Assembly: GCA_009692005.1 (NCBI GenBank)
Contig: SHZZ01000010.1
Location: 1-64,000, forward strand
Source: Gemmataceae bacterium
Lineage (GTDB): Bacteria; Planctomycetota; Planctomycetia; Gemmatales; Gemmataceae
DNA: 64,000 nucleotides
Direction of reading: 5' to 3'
The notes under the pieces were generated by a model. It made no database searches. It was given only the letters and a program-made list of their open reading frames with translations, and was not told the DNA's origin. The position numbers and the translations under genes are program-made. Of this stretch, positions 1-15,000 are shown in pieces (position 1 is the first letter of the stretch; every line of letters begins with the position of its first letter).

Positions 1-3000
1 GTCTCGGCTCGGGAGATCGCCGCCCTGGTTCCAAGGCTTTCAACCCCGGCCCAAGTTCACACACCTTACGGGGCGACGGAAGCGCTACCGGTCGCTTCCT
101 TTTCCAGCAATTGCATCCTTGGCGAAACCGCCGAGAAAACCAAACGCGGCCACGGAGTTTGCGTCGGTCGGCCGGTGAATGCCACCGAGGTCCGAATAAT
201 CAAAATCACCGATGATCCCATCCCCACCTGGAGCGAAGACTTGCTCCTGACTCACGGGGAAGTGGGAGAAATCGTTGTGCGCGGGGAGCAGGTGACACGG
301 TCGTATTTCAACCGGCCGGTCAATGATTCACTGGCAAAAATTCCCCATGCCGATGGAGCAATCCTCCATCGCATGGGCGATCTAGGTTACCTCGATGTAA
401 GCGGGAGGCTGTGGTTCTCTGGCAGGAAATCCCAGCGCGTTCAGGCCAAAGGGAAACTCTTTCACACAGTACATTGCGAGGGAATCTTTGACGCCCTCCC
501 TGGAGTGCGCAAGTCCGCGCTGGTGGGAATTGGCCTTTGGGGAGAACAGAAACCGCTGCTTTGCGTGGAAAAAGAAGAAGGTGGGCCGCCTGAGGAGGAA
601 CTGGCGCGGACCCTGTTGCAAACTGCGGGGGAATACCAGGCAACGGCGGGCATCGGCAAAGTCTTGTTTCACCCGGGTTTTCCAATGGATGTGCGGCATA
701 ACTCAAAAATCAACAGGGAACAATTGGCCCAGTGGGCCCAAGGGCAATTGCCATGAAAGTCCTGGTGACTGGGGGAACCGGTTTTTTGGGCCTGGCGGCT
801 TGCAGGCTGCTTCGTCAGCGCGGCATGGAAGTTCACGCCTATTCGCGCAAAGCAACTGAAGGACTGGCACAAACCGGGGCGAAACATTTTTCAGGCGATA
901 TTACCTCTCCTGAAATATTGGAGAAAGCCATGTCGGGTTGCCAGGCGGTGATTCACACCGCGGCCAAGGCTGGCATTTGGGGCCCCTGGGACGATTATTT
1001 TCACGCCAATGTCACAGGCACGAAAAATGTCATCGAAACTTGCCGCAGATTGAAAGTCAACCGCCTGGTTTACACAAGTTCCCCCAGCGTGGTTTTCGAC
1101 TCTCATTCCATGGAGGGGGCCAATGAATCGGTACCTTACCCCAATTCCTACCTGGCGCATTACCCCCGCTCCAAGGCCATGGCGGAGAAAATGGTCCTGG
1201 CGGCCAACAGTCATGGCCTGGCCACTGTGGTCCTGCGCCCGCACCTCATCTGGGGCCCCGGGGATAACCACCTGACACCCCGCATTCTGGAAAAAGGGAG
1301 GCGGGGGAAGCTCCGCCGGATTGGCGGGCAAGCAACTTTGGTCGACTCGGTTTTTATTGATAACGCCGCCGAGGCGCACCTGGCAGCTTTGGAAAAACTA
1401 AAACCGGGCGCCTCCTGCGCTGGCAAGGCTTATTTCATTTCCAATGGCGAACCCTGGCCGCTCTGGGACCTGGTCAACGCCATTCTCTCGGCTGGCGGAG
1501 TCCCACCGGTAAAGAAAACGATTTCGCCCCGTCTGGCCTGGTTGGCAGGCTGTTGGTTCGAGGGTATTTATTCCTTATTGCGCCTCAAATGTGAACCGCC
1601 CATGACCCGCTTCCTTGCCAAGGAGCTTTCCACTTCGCACTGGTTCGATATTTCCGCGGCGAAAAGAGACCTCGGCTATTCGCCAAATATTTCAATTTCC
1701 GAAGGATTGCAGCGCCTGGCCCATTGGTTGCAAAACCAACCCAAGCCGCAGAGTTAACACCCAGGCGGAGATCCGCGAAAAAGAACCCGGACGCGCCACC
1801 TGGGGTCAGGGCACGGTGTCTTTTTTTCCCCAGCGCAGGTGCAGTTGCCAGGTGACTTTTCTTTTTTCATTTGGATCGGGCCAGGCTTTTTGCAAAACCG
1901 GGTTGAGTTCACTCAACGGGCTTTGGCCCTTGCCCTTGGCGTACAAAATCGAAGCGGACCAGGTCTCCAAATACCCGGAAAAATGGGCCCGGTCCCATAA
2001 ATGAACCATGGTAAGTGGCGGGGATTGCCCCTCCTTGTAGGGAAAGGGGATCGAGGAATAATTTTCCTCCACCTGTATTCTTTCCGGCGGCCAGTAAGGC
2101 CCAACGATCTCGCGGTAAAACCAATCGATTACTCGGTCCACTTCAGGCGCAACTCGCGCCAGGCTGTAGGTCCAGAAGGCCAGGACCCCGCAGGGTTTCA
2201 GAACTCGCTCCGCTTCCTGGAAAAATGCTTCCTGGTTGAACCAGTGGATGGCCTGCGCGGCGGTTACCAGGTCGCAGGATTCCCCTGGCAGGTCAACCTT
2301 GCCCGCCTGGGATACCTGGTAGCGAACGCGTTCGTGACGCGGGGCCTGGTCAATTTGCGCCTGGCTAATGTCAGTCCCCATCACCAATTGAAAAAAATTC
2401 GCCAGGGCTGTGGTTGCTTGGCCGCTGCCACACCCTGTGTCCCAGGCCAGTTCTTTTCCCTGGCATTGTTCCGCCAAGAAAGCAAATAGTTCCGCGGGAT
2501 AGGTGGGGCGCAGTTGGCAATAGCCAGGCGCACGGGAAGAAAAATGGTCGGTGGTCATGTCCGCTCCCAGGTGGGTCCGCGGATATTTTATGAACTGAGA
2601 ATACTTCTTAAGGAAGTGGAGGTGTCAACAAGGCCTTGGTGTACTCACTCATGGCAGCATCCAGTCCAACCCGCAGGTTTTCCGCTGCTTTGTCGTTGGC
2701 ATTGCGATACTCATCCATTCGCTGGCGAATGTCTGCCTTTTGTTCATCCAGTTGCTGCAGCCGTTCCATTACCCTGGCCTTGGCTTGCCCGGTGGCATTG
2801 CGGCCAGCTTCCTGGACCTCGCGGTATTTCTTGTCGGACTCCGCCAACCGATTGCTGAATTCCTTGACATAATCGGTTCGTACACTGGACAGCGCTTCTG
2901 CAGTGGAAGCGGCGGCCTCGTGGATGTCGCGCTTGGCTTTTTCGAAATGAGCATCAGTGCGTGCGGAGAACATCCTGAAAGGACTCTCTTCGCAACCACA

Positions 3001-6000
3001 GGCAACCAGAAAAATTGCGGACAAGGAAAAAGCGGCCAAGGACTTCATAACAACCTCCAAGTGCAAAAAGGAGCGGGGACCATAGCGAAGGCGGCCATTA
3101 CTACAAGTCGAATTTTTTTCTGGCCGGCTGCCAATTCGTAAGGAAACTGCCAAAAGTAGACCGAAGTCCCCTCCACCTAAATAAAATGAATGTTCTTAAC
3201 TCCTTTATTTACAAAAGGTTATGCCATTTTTAACTTCTTGATCTTATGGCACCCTTTTTGCCTATCTTTCCCCTGTCCCAAGGGGACCTCGAAAGGAAGA
3301 GCGCATGGACATTCAACGATTTACGGAAAAAACCCGCGAAGCCATCCAAACCGCGTTGAGGCAGGCGCAATCCCGTGGCAACCAGCAAGTGGAACCCGAG
3401 CACCTGCTACTGGCGCTTCTCGACGCCGACCCGGGGCTGGCCCTGGCCATTTTCCGCAAGGCGGGAATCAACGCCGAAGGTATCCGCCATAAAACCGAAT
3501 TGGAATTGGCGAAGCTGCCAAAGGTCTCCGGTGGCCAGGCGGAGAGGAATGTCTATCTCTCTGGCAGGTTGAATCAACTCTTCAGCAGCGCCGAGGACGA
3601 AGCCAAGAAGTTCAAGGATGATTTCGTATCTATCGAGCACCTGGTTCTTTGTCTGGTGGATGACAAGGGAGCCGCGGGAAAAACTTTACGCGAATTCGGC
3701 GTAACGCGGGAGCGCATCATGGGTGTGCTACAAGAAATACGCGGCAGCCAGCGCATAACCACGGAAAACCCGGAAGTCACTTATGAGGCCTTGGAAAAGT
3801 ACGGCCGCGATCTGACCCGCATGGCCTCGTTGAACAAACTTGATCCGGTCATTGGGCGTGATGAGGAAATTCGCCGAGTGATCCAGGTCCTGTCGCGGCG
3901 GACGAAAAACAATCCGGTTCTGATTGGGGAGCCCGGGGTGGGCAAGACAGCGATCGTGGAAGGGCTGGCGGGGCGGATATTCCGCGGGGATGTGCCCGAG
4001 GGATTGAAAAAGCGCCGCATCGTGGCGCTGGACATGGGCGCCCTCATTGCCGGGGCCAAGTTTCGCGGCGAATTCGAGGAACGCCTCAAGGCCGTGCTCA
4101 AGGAAGTGCAAAGCGCGCAGGGAGAAATCATTCTCTTCATTGACGAATTGCACACGGTGGTGGGGGCGGGGAAAGCGGAAGGCGCCATGGATGCCGGAAA
4201 TTTGTTGAAGCCGATGCTGGCCCGCGGCGAGCTGCACTGCATTGGCGCCACCACTTTGGATGAATACCGCAAGCACATTGAAAAAGACGCGGCGCTGGAA
4301 CGGCGCTTTCAACCTGTACTGGTCGATCAGCCCACGGTGGAAGACACCATCAGCATTCTGCGTGGTTTGCGGGAACGCTACGAGATCCATCACGGAGTGC
4401 GCATCAAGGATTCCGCCATGGTGGCGGCAGCGGTCCTTTCCAACCGCTATATTTCCGACCGCTTTCTCCCCGACAAGGCCATCGACCTGATGGATGAGGC
4501 GGCGGCCAAGTTGCGCACCGAGATTGATTCCATGCCCGCCAGCCTGGATGAGCTCCTCCGACGGACCATGCAATTGGAAATTGAGCGCCAGGCCCTGAAA
4601 AAAGAGAAGGATGCCGCTTCCAGGGAACGCTTGAACAAGTTGGAAAGGGAACTGGCCGACTTAAAGGTGCAATCGGATACGCTGCAAGGGCAGTGGCTGG
4701 CGGAAAAGGAAGGTGTGAAAAAACTGCAGTCGCTGCGCGAACAGATCGAACTGACGCGTCAAGAAATGGAAAAAGCCGAACGGGCCTACGATTTGAACAA
4801 AGCGGCGGAGTTGAAATACGGCCGCCTGCTTGAGCTGGAAAAATGTCTGAAGCGCGAGGAAGAAGATTTTTCAACCAAGCAAGGACAGGGGAAGCTGATC
4901 AAGGAGGAAGTAAGCGAAGACGACATCGCCGAGGTGGTCAGCCGCTGGACCCACATTCCTATCACGCGGCTTATGGAAGGTGAAATGCAAAAGCTGCTTC
5001 TCCTGGGAGAGGAATTGCATAAGCGGGTCATTGGGCAGGAGGAGGCAGTGACCGCGGTGGCCGAGGCGGTGCTGCGGGCCCGCAGCGGGTTAAAGGATCC
5101 AAACCGCCCGGTGGGCAGCTTTATCTTCCTTGGGCCAACCGGCGTGGGAAAAACAGAACTGGCCCGGGCGCTGGCCGATTCCCTTTTCGACGACGAACGG
5201 GCCATGGTCCGCATCGATATGTCGGAGTACCAGGAGAAGCACACGGTGGCCCGGCTGGTCGGCGCGCCACCCGGGTATGTCGGATATGAAGAAGGCGGGC
5301 AGTTGACCGAGGCGGTGCGCAGGAAACCCTACTCCGTCATCCTCTTCGATGAAATCGAAAAGGCCCATCCCGATGTCTTTAATCTCTTGCTGCAAGTTCT
5401 CGATGATGGCCGGTTGACCGACGGCCAGGGCCGCACCGTCGATTTCCGCAACGCTCTGGTCATCATGACTTCGAACGTCGGCAGTCAGAGGATTTTGCAA
5501 TTCAAGGGTTCCTTCGTCGGCGAGGTATTCGACCGCATGAAGGGTGCTGTGCTGGAGGAATTGCGCAAGAGCTTCCGCCCGGAGTTTCTCAACCGCGTCG
5601 ACGATCTGATAGTCTTCCACGCCCTGAGCGAGAAGCACCTGGAGAAAATCGTGGAAATTCAGTTGCAGCAGTTGCGCGGCCGGCTAGAAGAACGGCACAT
5701 AACGCTGGAACTGACCGAGGCTGCCAGGAAACACCTGGTGCAAACCGGGTACGACCCGGCCTACGGGGCGAGGCTGCTGAAGCGGGTAATTCAAAAGGAG
5801 ATTGAAAACCCGCTGGCCAGGATTCTGCTGGAAGGGAGGGCCAAGGAGGGTTCTCAAGTTCTGGTGGATTTTGTCCCGGGGGGCGGAAACCTAACCTTCA
5901 CGGTGAAGGAATGAAGGGCTCATTTTCTGCCATCAAGAGTGGAGGGCGCGGGTTGCGCCCTCCATTAGAATTTCCTAATCCGCAATCCGTTTACTCGGCG

Positions 6001-9000
6001 CTGATGCCAGACAACACCTCCTCCACTATCATTTGCTGATTTTTCTCGTCCACTTGCAGCTTGCGAATGTCATCCTGCAGCCCTTCGATCTGGGTTTCCT
6101 GTTTGTCGAACTTGTCGAGGTAGCGCTTGTAGGCGGCTGAAGTCGGCGGCACCTTGTCGAGATTCGAACGCAGGCGCGTTTGGTCATCGCTAATGCCCTT
6201 GAGTTCTTTTTCCTTTTCCACCAGCTTGCGCTTGGTGTCCACCAGCGCGGCGCGGACATCCAGGGTTTTCTGCAGCGCGTTCTTCACTTCACGCCCGACC
6301 GTCTTGTGCGCCAGAAATCCCTTGACGCGGTTGTCGTCCATGGCTGAAATCTTTTCCTGGATCACCTGAGTGCGGGTCTCGTCAATCACTTTTTCCACAG
6401 ACTTATCCTTGGCCACTTCCAGGGGAAACCGATAAGTGCTGTTCGACCCGGCGACCGGCTTGGCGCCCGCTTCAAGCAGCTTCCAATCCGGGCGGACCGT
6501 GTGTTCCAAAGTCACTTTGCGGTCAATGGCCGACCTGCTGATGAATTTGTAGGTGCGAGTTTCCTGAAATTCCTGAGTCACGGAGACCACCCCTTTGGAG
6601 ATGACCAGGTTTTTCAAATCCGCCGGTTTGGTTTGAATGAACAGTTGAAACTCCACTTCCAGGGGCAAGGGTGTGGCCAGCAGCATCGGTTTCTTCCCGT
6701 CGGTGACCGGGCGCATGGGCAAAGGCTCGGTTTTGGGCTGTTCCTCGGGAATATCGAAAGTGGTGGTTTTGCCCAGGATGGCATTGGTTTGGAAGCGATA
6801 AAGGTCGCGGCTTTGCTCCAGGGTTTTCATGCCGCCGGCCAGCGACCAGGTTTCCCGAATGGGATGTTCAATAACCGCTTGCCGGTCGGTCTTGGCGCGG
6901 TTTTTCAAATGGTAAGTCTTGGTTTGCCGAGTGGTGTAATGCACCTGAGCAGAATCACCTACAAAACGGGCGGTGATCTCCGGCCCCGTGGTCATCTTGA
7001 CCGTGGTTTTCACTTCCATGCCCAGATCGACGGCGTAACTGATGAAGCGGTCCTCACCCGGTTGCATATCGGGGAGGCGGGCATCGCCGCCGTAGGACCC
7101 GTTTTCATAAACCGTGACCGGCCCCTGTGGCAAAGGCAGGTTGGTGGAATTTTTGACGCGCAATCCCATGAGAGGGAATTTCCCATGCACGCTTTCATTG
7201 AACAAGGAAAACGGCGAGACCGTGATCTCCTGATCGATGATTTGAATGAGCGCTGACTTCTGCCTGGCCAGGGAGATTTTTTCCTCGACGACATATTGGT
7301 AGGCCTCCCCCGCTTCCTCGGCGGCTTCCGCTGCCAGGTGCTGGTCGGAGTTCATGGCGATTTTCTGGCCTTTTTGAATAGCGCCCTTCATTTCCAATTC
7401 CCGCTGCCGCACCTGGTCCTGCTTTCGGTTCTGCAAGTCCTGGTACGAGAGCTTGCCGAGGTTGCGGCCGTTGTCGAGGTTCAATTGCTGCTGCATAAGT
7501 TGCTGGCCGCCCTCGCCGGCTTGTCTTTGCTGTTGACCGGCATTGTCCTGATTCGGGATAGCGGAGTTTTGGAAATTCATGGCGTTGCCTGTGGGAACCT
7601 GCTGATAGCGGTTGTTGGAAAAATTGGCGCCACCCATTTGACCTAACTGCCCGCCGAAACCGCCGCCACCCATTTGACCTTGTCCCCAAGCGGCGAGCGA
7701 GTTGTTGGCCCAATTACCTGGGTTGGCCATGCCGCCAAGGTTGAGGCCTGTCCAACCTGGGTTGAGCCCTGCCACGGGAGGAGCAACACTTCCTGGCGCC
7801 ATGGCCCCGTTGTAGGTTGGCGGTCGCAGCATGGCGAATTTCTCCGGTTCAATGGTTGGGCGTGGGACAAACAAGGGCGGGTAAATGTCCATCTGGAAGG
7901 AAATTGGCCGGCCGGATACCAGCACCAGCCGCAGGTCCTTCCAATCTTCGTCCGTGGTGTTTTCAATCGTGGCCCAGCCCTGCAACCGACCTTTGCCGTT
8001 CCCATTCAAGCTCAGTCGATAGCTGGATTTCCAAATGGGGTTTTCACTGACATACCCCACCTTCACCTGGCGCTTGCCCTTGCCATTAAAGGTTAAGCTG
8101 ACTGATTTTTTCATTTGGTCATGAGTGGCGGCGACGACATCCAAGGCCCGGCGCAGTTCCTCGTTCAATACCGGATTGAGAAACTTCAATTTTTGCACAT
8201 CGGCCAATTTCACTCCGCGCAAGCCATCCTGGCAGACCAAGTTCAATTGGTGGGTTTCGACCACGGCATCCTTTCCCACCGGCTGCATTTGCGATTCCAT
8301 TCCCAAAATAGTCCCGGTTACGGTGGTTCCCGCCCCGGTTCCGGTCGTGACTTCCACCTTTTCCCCACGGGCCTGTTGCAGCAACTGGCCAACGGTGGGG
8401 TTCATGGTTAGATCGAGGGCGAAGGAGCGCAGCGTTTTTTCCACGGGATCCTGGCCGTCGTAACTAACGGCGCTGGACCGGCCGCCACCTTTGTCTTCAA
8501 GTACCAGGCTTTTTAACAAGTCATTCACATCACCCGCCCAAACACGCAGGTTGACCCGGGCGTTTCCCTCCACTTCTCCTTCTCTTTGGAAATACCCGAC
8601 GCCGCTGCTGAAGAGGACCAACTGGGTAAGCGGCATGGAGGATTTTTCAATGGCCTGGTGCTGCCCCAGGATTTCAGCGGCCCGGGCTGAACCGGCCTGG
8701 GCCACCCTGGATTGTTCCTGGGCATTTGCTTGTTTGAAAATAAGGGCCAGGGAGACACCCCCGGCAGCCAAGGTCCCGAGGACCCCGGAAACCATCAAGA
8801 ACTTCTTCATCTTCCACTCCTTCTGGCCATGATTTCAAAGCCACCTTGTGAATTGAGGGGGTACGCCCGTCGAGATTGATTATCCCCGGCCCCCGCGGAT
8901 TACACAACGATAAGACGAGACAAGATTGGGATACTTGCAAAGGAGTTGCGGAATTTGCCGATTTTTCAGGCCTGAAAGGAAAAAAAGTTTAACTGGTCAG

Positions 9001-12000
9001 GGTGGCAGTTTTGTTAAGGGCATAGGCGGCCCGAAGCCACCCGGTAGTAATTAATTCCTCATCGACCTTCGCCCAGGGGATGCCCGACCCGCTTTCTCCC
9101 ATGCCGGGCTCAGGCGCCATGCGATCCGTTGAACAGCGGTTCTATGACCTTGCCCCGGTTGAGCTGCGATGGCCGGTTCTGCCGGTCACGAACATGGGTT
9201 TCCGGGTCAATCCCCAAAGTGTGGTAAACGGTGGCGCCCAGGTCGTCAGGGGTGTAAGGAATGGTGGCAGGGTAGGCGCCAATCTTATCGGATCGGCCAA
9301 TAACTTGCCCCCCTCGAACCCCAGCGCCAGCGAACAGGGCGGTGTAGCATTGGGCCCAATGGTCGCGGCCGGGTTGGCTGTTGTTCGCGCCCGGTTGGAA
9401 ACTGATCTTTGGGGTGCGGCCGAATTCCCCGGTCACGATCACCAAAGTGTCTTCGATCATGCCTGTGGCGGTTAAGTCGTCGAGCAAGGCGGCCACGCCG
9501 CGGTCGAGAGGGGGTAGAAGGGAATTCTTTAAGCGGGTGAAATTCTCGCCATGGGTGTCCCAGTTTTGCACCCGGCCCATGTTTGCTTGCACGACAGGCA
9601 CCCCTGCTTGCAGCAACCTGCGGGCCAGCAAGATCGACTGGCCAAAGGCGTGGCGGCCATATTTTTCCCGGCTGGCGACCGGTTCTTGATCGAGGTCAAA
9701 GGCCTGGGCCAGCTTACCCGAGCCGAGCATGGCCAGCGCCATTTCCTGCTGTTCCCTCAGCCTGCCAGGAGCCGGAGATTGTTCCAGCGCTTTTTGCTTG
9801 AGGTCCAGAGATTTCAAAATGCCAGCTCGGTCGCGGATGCGGCCAATGGTCAGGCCCTGGGAAACGGAAAGGTTGTCGACTTTGAACCCGGGCCTGGCAG
9901 GGTCCTGGGTAATTTGCCAGGGGTCGTGCCGGGGCCCGATGAAACCGGCGTGCTGGCCGGGCCAGGTTAACGCCCCTTCCACCAGGAAGGTCGGCAGGTT
10001 CACGCCCGAGGGGAGGCCATCCCCTCGGGCGTGCAAATAATTCAGCGTGGCGGCATAGCTTGGCCAGTCATCCCGGGAAGCTACCTTGTCGAAAAACGCA
10101 CCCGGTTGCGGATGACCGGTCAGAGTATGGTGGGTCGCCACCAGGTGGTTGTTTTCCTTGTGAGCCATGCTGCGCACCAGGGCATACTGGTGGGCGCGTT
10201 GCGCGAGCAGGGGAAGGTGTTCGCAAACCTGAATTCCAGGAACGGAAGTTGCAACTGGTTTGAACTCGCCGCGGATGCCGTCGGGGCTTTCGGGCTTGAG
10301 GTCAAAAGTGTCGAGGTGGCTGCTGGCCCCGGTAAGGAAAATCAGGAGGACCGATTTTGGCCTGCTGACCGGGTTGGCCCGGGCAAGTTGCGGCAAGCCC
10401 AAGCCCAACAAGCCAGAAAAGCCAATTTGCAGGGCTTCCCTTCGGGGAATTCCTTTAGAACGAGGCATGGAACCGTGTGAATGCATGGGAAGTTTTCCTG
10501 GCAGATGGGGTAATTCTACCATGTTTCACAGGGCCGGGAAAGAGAAAATGAGGTTGGCTGCCGGACAAACAGCGGGCTGTGCCTTGGATTTCACCCTGGC
10601 GGCATCTTGCTGCCGCTAACCAAAACACGCGAGAAGTGTGATTCAATCGGAGCAACTTGTTTATTTGGCTCTTGCCTGGCCTGCGAGCCATGGGGCCAAT
10701 GTCACTTGAACTGGCGACCAGTTGCCCTTAGCGAGTGAAAGGGCCGCCGCCGCTCTTGCGCAGCAATTCACGCACCTCGGCTCCGCGGATTTCCTGTGGG
10801 GTGCTTTTCTTGGAAAGCGCCAGCGCCGCCGCCTCGCCCATGGCGGTCGCCGTTACCCGAGTGGAAGCATGAGCCCCGCGTGTGGCGCTGTGGCATCTTC
10901 CCGCCACCAACAGATTTTCCACTTTGGTCGGAAGCAGGGCGCGGTAGGGGATGTCATAATTACAACCGCGGGAGTCAACTAAAAAAGGCCCGCCGGGTGG
11001 CGGGCCTTTTGGCTTGCTCACGGTTTATTTCAGGTAATCATGCCGCGGGACATGTAATCGGAAAGAGTCATACCCAGCATGATGGCCAAAAAGAAAATGG
11101 ATGCCAGGATCACCAACCAGGTGGTCGGGGGGCTGTGCAAGGCGTGCATGAAAATCAGGATGACCAGCGCAGCCTTGATGACTGCGATGCCCAAGGCCAC
11201 GGGCGTGTTCCAAACCCCGTAATTTTGAAACCCCGCATAGACCGTGATCGCGGTCAGTACCATCAAGATGGTAAAGACAATGAAGTACGATTGCAGCGAG
11301 GCGGGCTGATGAATCGGTTGTTGTTGGCCTGACATAATAACGGACTCCGAATCGTTAATGGCCCAAGTGGGCGCCCAGCAGGTACAGCAAGGGAAAGAGG
11401 AAAATCCAGACGATATCAACAAAGTGCCAGTACAGCCCGATGATCTCCACTGGAGTGTAATAATCGGGGGAAAACACCCCGGAATAAGCTTTCCAGGCAA
11501 TCACCCCGATAATCCCAAAACCGACGACCATGTGCAGGGCGTGCAAGGAGGTCATGCAGAAATAGAGGAGGTAGAAAAGCCTGGCCTGTTCCGATTCCAA
11601 CCGGGCCTTCACGCCCAGCGAGGGATCGTCATCCTTCAATACGCCATCCTGCGGGCCAGGCAAGCGGTGGCTGTGTTCCTTGGTGTGAATCTCCTTGGCT
11701 TTTTTGGCAAACTGCCAGTGAAAGAAGTTCTTCCCGGGCATCAAGTGGATGTCGTAGTCGTGCTTCCACTCGAAGTATTTCACGCCGAGGAACCCCATGC
11801 CGAAAATAATGGTGAGGACCAGCCAGTGACCCGTCTTGGTGGAATTCCCCAATTGGGAATTGCGCACCGCCAGGGCCATGGTCAGGCTGCTGCCGATCAG
11901 GATGGCCGTGTTAACCGCCCCCAGGGTGATGTCGAGAAGGTTGCTGGCCTCTTCGAAAACCGCTGAGTACTTGTAGCGGTAGACGGTGTAGGCGGCAAAG

Positions 12001-15000
12001 AGCCCGCCAAAGAACAGCACCTCGGTCAACAGGAAAGCCCACATGCCAAGGGTATTGGCTTCGTGCTGCTGCTCCAGGGTATCAAAATGATGGGCCAGGT
12101 TTTTATTATGACCGTGGCCATGTTCAGTTTCTTCAATGGCTGACAACCCCGGCCTCCTTTCGCTCGAAATGGTACGGTTCTTCGGTTACCACCGGTATTT
12201 GGTCGAAGTTATGCGGCGAGGGCGGAGAATCCGTGGCGGTCCAATCCAGAGTCGTGGCGCCCCAGGGATTCTTTCCCGCTTTTTCACCCCAGAAGAACGA
12301 ATGCGTCAAGTAAATCAGGGGCAAAGTATAGCCAATCGCCAGAATGGTGGCCCCGGCGCTCGACATTACATTCAACAGTTGCAGTTCCTCGGGGTATTCG
12401 TGATACCGGCGAGGCATGCCCAGGTATCCCAGGATGAACTGCGGGAAGAAGGTGAAGTTGAAGCCGATGAAAATGATGCCGGCGCCCAGTTTTCCCCAGA
12501 AGTCGGAATACATTCTGCCGGTGATTTTCGGCCACCAAAAATGCAATCCGGCCATGAAGCCTAAAATCGCTCCGCCCACCATGATGTAGTGGAAATGCGC
12601 CACCACAAAATAAGTGTCGTGCAAGTGGATGTCCATTCCCAGGGTGGATAGGTACAAGCCGGTCACCCCGCCGATGGTGAACAGACCAATAAATGCGATG
12701 CCATAGATCATTGGCGTTTCAAAGCTGATGGCGCCTTTGTACATGGTGGCCAGCCAGGTAAAGACCTTAATACCCGAGGGGATTGCCACCGAGAAGGTCA
12801 GGAAGGAAAACACCATGGCGGCGTAGGGAGAAATCCCCGTGGTGAACATGTGATGGGCCCAGACTATGAAACCGAACACCGCGATGGTCACGCTGGAGAG
12901 AGCGATGATTTTGTAACCGAAAACATTCTTACGGCTGAAAGTGGCGATGACCTCGCTGATCAACCCGAGTGAGGGAAGAATCATGATGTACACGGCCGGG
13001 TGAGAATAGAACCAGAACATATGCTGGAAGAGGACAGGGTCGCCGCCCAGCCGCGGATCAAAGATGCCAACCCCCAAAGTTCTTTCCACCCCCAAGAGAG
13101 CCAGGGTGATGGCAATCACCGGAGTGCCCAGCAACTGAACAACGCTGGTGGCGTAAATGGCCCAGATGAAAAGCGGCAAGCGGAACCAGGTCAGGCCGGG
13201 GCAGCGCATGCGGTGGACCGTGACCACGAAATTCAGCCCAGTCAAAATCGAGGAGAAGCCGATGCAAAACAGGCCGACCGCCATCACCGTGACATAGGAA
13301 TTGGAATAAGTGGAACTGTACGGGGTGTAAAAGGTCCAGCCGGTGTCGACGCCGCCGTACAGCAGCGCCACCATGCCGATGCCCGCCCCGAGCGCATAGA
13401 GGTAATAACTCAGCAGGTTGAGCCTGGGGAAAGCCACATCCCGGGCGCCAATCATCAAGGGTAGAGCAAAGTTCCCCATGACCGCCGGGATTGACGGGAT
13501 CAGGAAGAAAAACAGCATGATCACGCCATGGGCGGTGAAGGATTTATTGTAGGTGTCGGCGGTGAGGAAATCCCCCTTGGGAGTGGACAACTCCACCCGC
13601 ACCAAAGCGGCCATAATGCCGCCGAGGATAAACATTGCCGTTATGGAAACCAAGTAGAGGATGCCAATGCGCTTGTGGTCCAGGGTGTACAACCACGACA
13701 TGACAGAATGGTCATGATTCAAATAATTGGGTTTTTCGTGAACCTCGTGCGCCTGTTCAGCATGTGTAACGCCAGATTTCAATTCCAATTGGCTCATTAT
13801 TTTTCCCCCTTTTGGGAAGATTTTTCCTGAATGGAGGCGGGCGTGGGGGTCGTTTCAAGGCGCGGCGGGGTCTGCCCCTGCTGCAACGACCGAATGTATG
13901 CGATGACCTGCAGCAATTCTTCTTCCGTCGCCAGACCCTGGTAAGTAGGCATGATCGATTCCCAGCCGGCGGCAACTTTAGCGTTGGGGTAAAGGATCGA
14001 TTCGCGGAGGTAAGAATCGTCGGCAAAGATTTTCGTCCCCTCTGGAGTTTTCACGCCGCTCTGGTGAGAAATGGGAATGTGCTTGCGGTAAATGCCTTCC
14101 AGGTTGGGCGCCTTGGCCTGTGCGTTTCCCGAATGGCAAGTAATGCATTGCAGCTTGGTAAAGAGTTTGCGGCCTTGCAGGGCCTGGCCGTTTTCAGCCC
14201 CTTCCGACAGCCACTTCTGAAAGTCGCCCTCTTCCATGACGGTGACTTTGCCAATCATGCGGGAATGTTCCGTGCCGCAATATTCCGCGCAATAAATCTG
14301 GTAGACCCCGGGCTTGGTGGCTTGAAACCACATGCTGGTGTAGCGGCCGGGAACCGCATCCTGTTTCACCCGGAAGGCCGGGACGAAAAAGGAATGAATG
14401 ACATCCTCGGAGGTGATGGTTAATTTCACTGGCCGGCCCACCGGCACATGCAGGGCGTTGATTTCCCTTTGCCCGGAGGGATGCTGAATCTTCCACATCC
14501 ACTGGCGGCCCACCACATAAATATCCATCGAGTCCACAGGTGCGACCACGATGTTGGAATACACTTTCACCCCCCAGACAAACATGACCACGCAAATGAC
14601 CGTGGGGATGACACACCAAATAATTTCCAAAGGCACATTCCCGTGGATGGGCTTGGGGTAATGGTCGTCGGAACGCCGGCGAAACAGCACCGCGAACAGG
14701 AGCAGCAGGAAAAAAACCAACAGGGTGACCCCGACCGTGGTAGCCACGACAAAAAGAGTCAGCGCGTCCACTTCAGGCGCAAGGGTCGAGGCTTGCTCGG
14801 GGAAAAACCGGAACTCATTGTTCATGTGGCTTTCGCCTGCCTTTCCTGGGATTCCTGATTTTGGGCTGTGGAATCCGCTGGCAAATTCCCAGTCTTACTC
14901 CCGCTTGGCTTCAGCAACAACCCCTTCAGGGGATTCCAGAACATGAAGCCAAACAGGCACACCATGGTCAAAACCGCGCCGATTCTCAACAAGGTTAGCA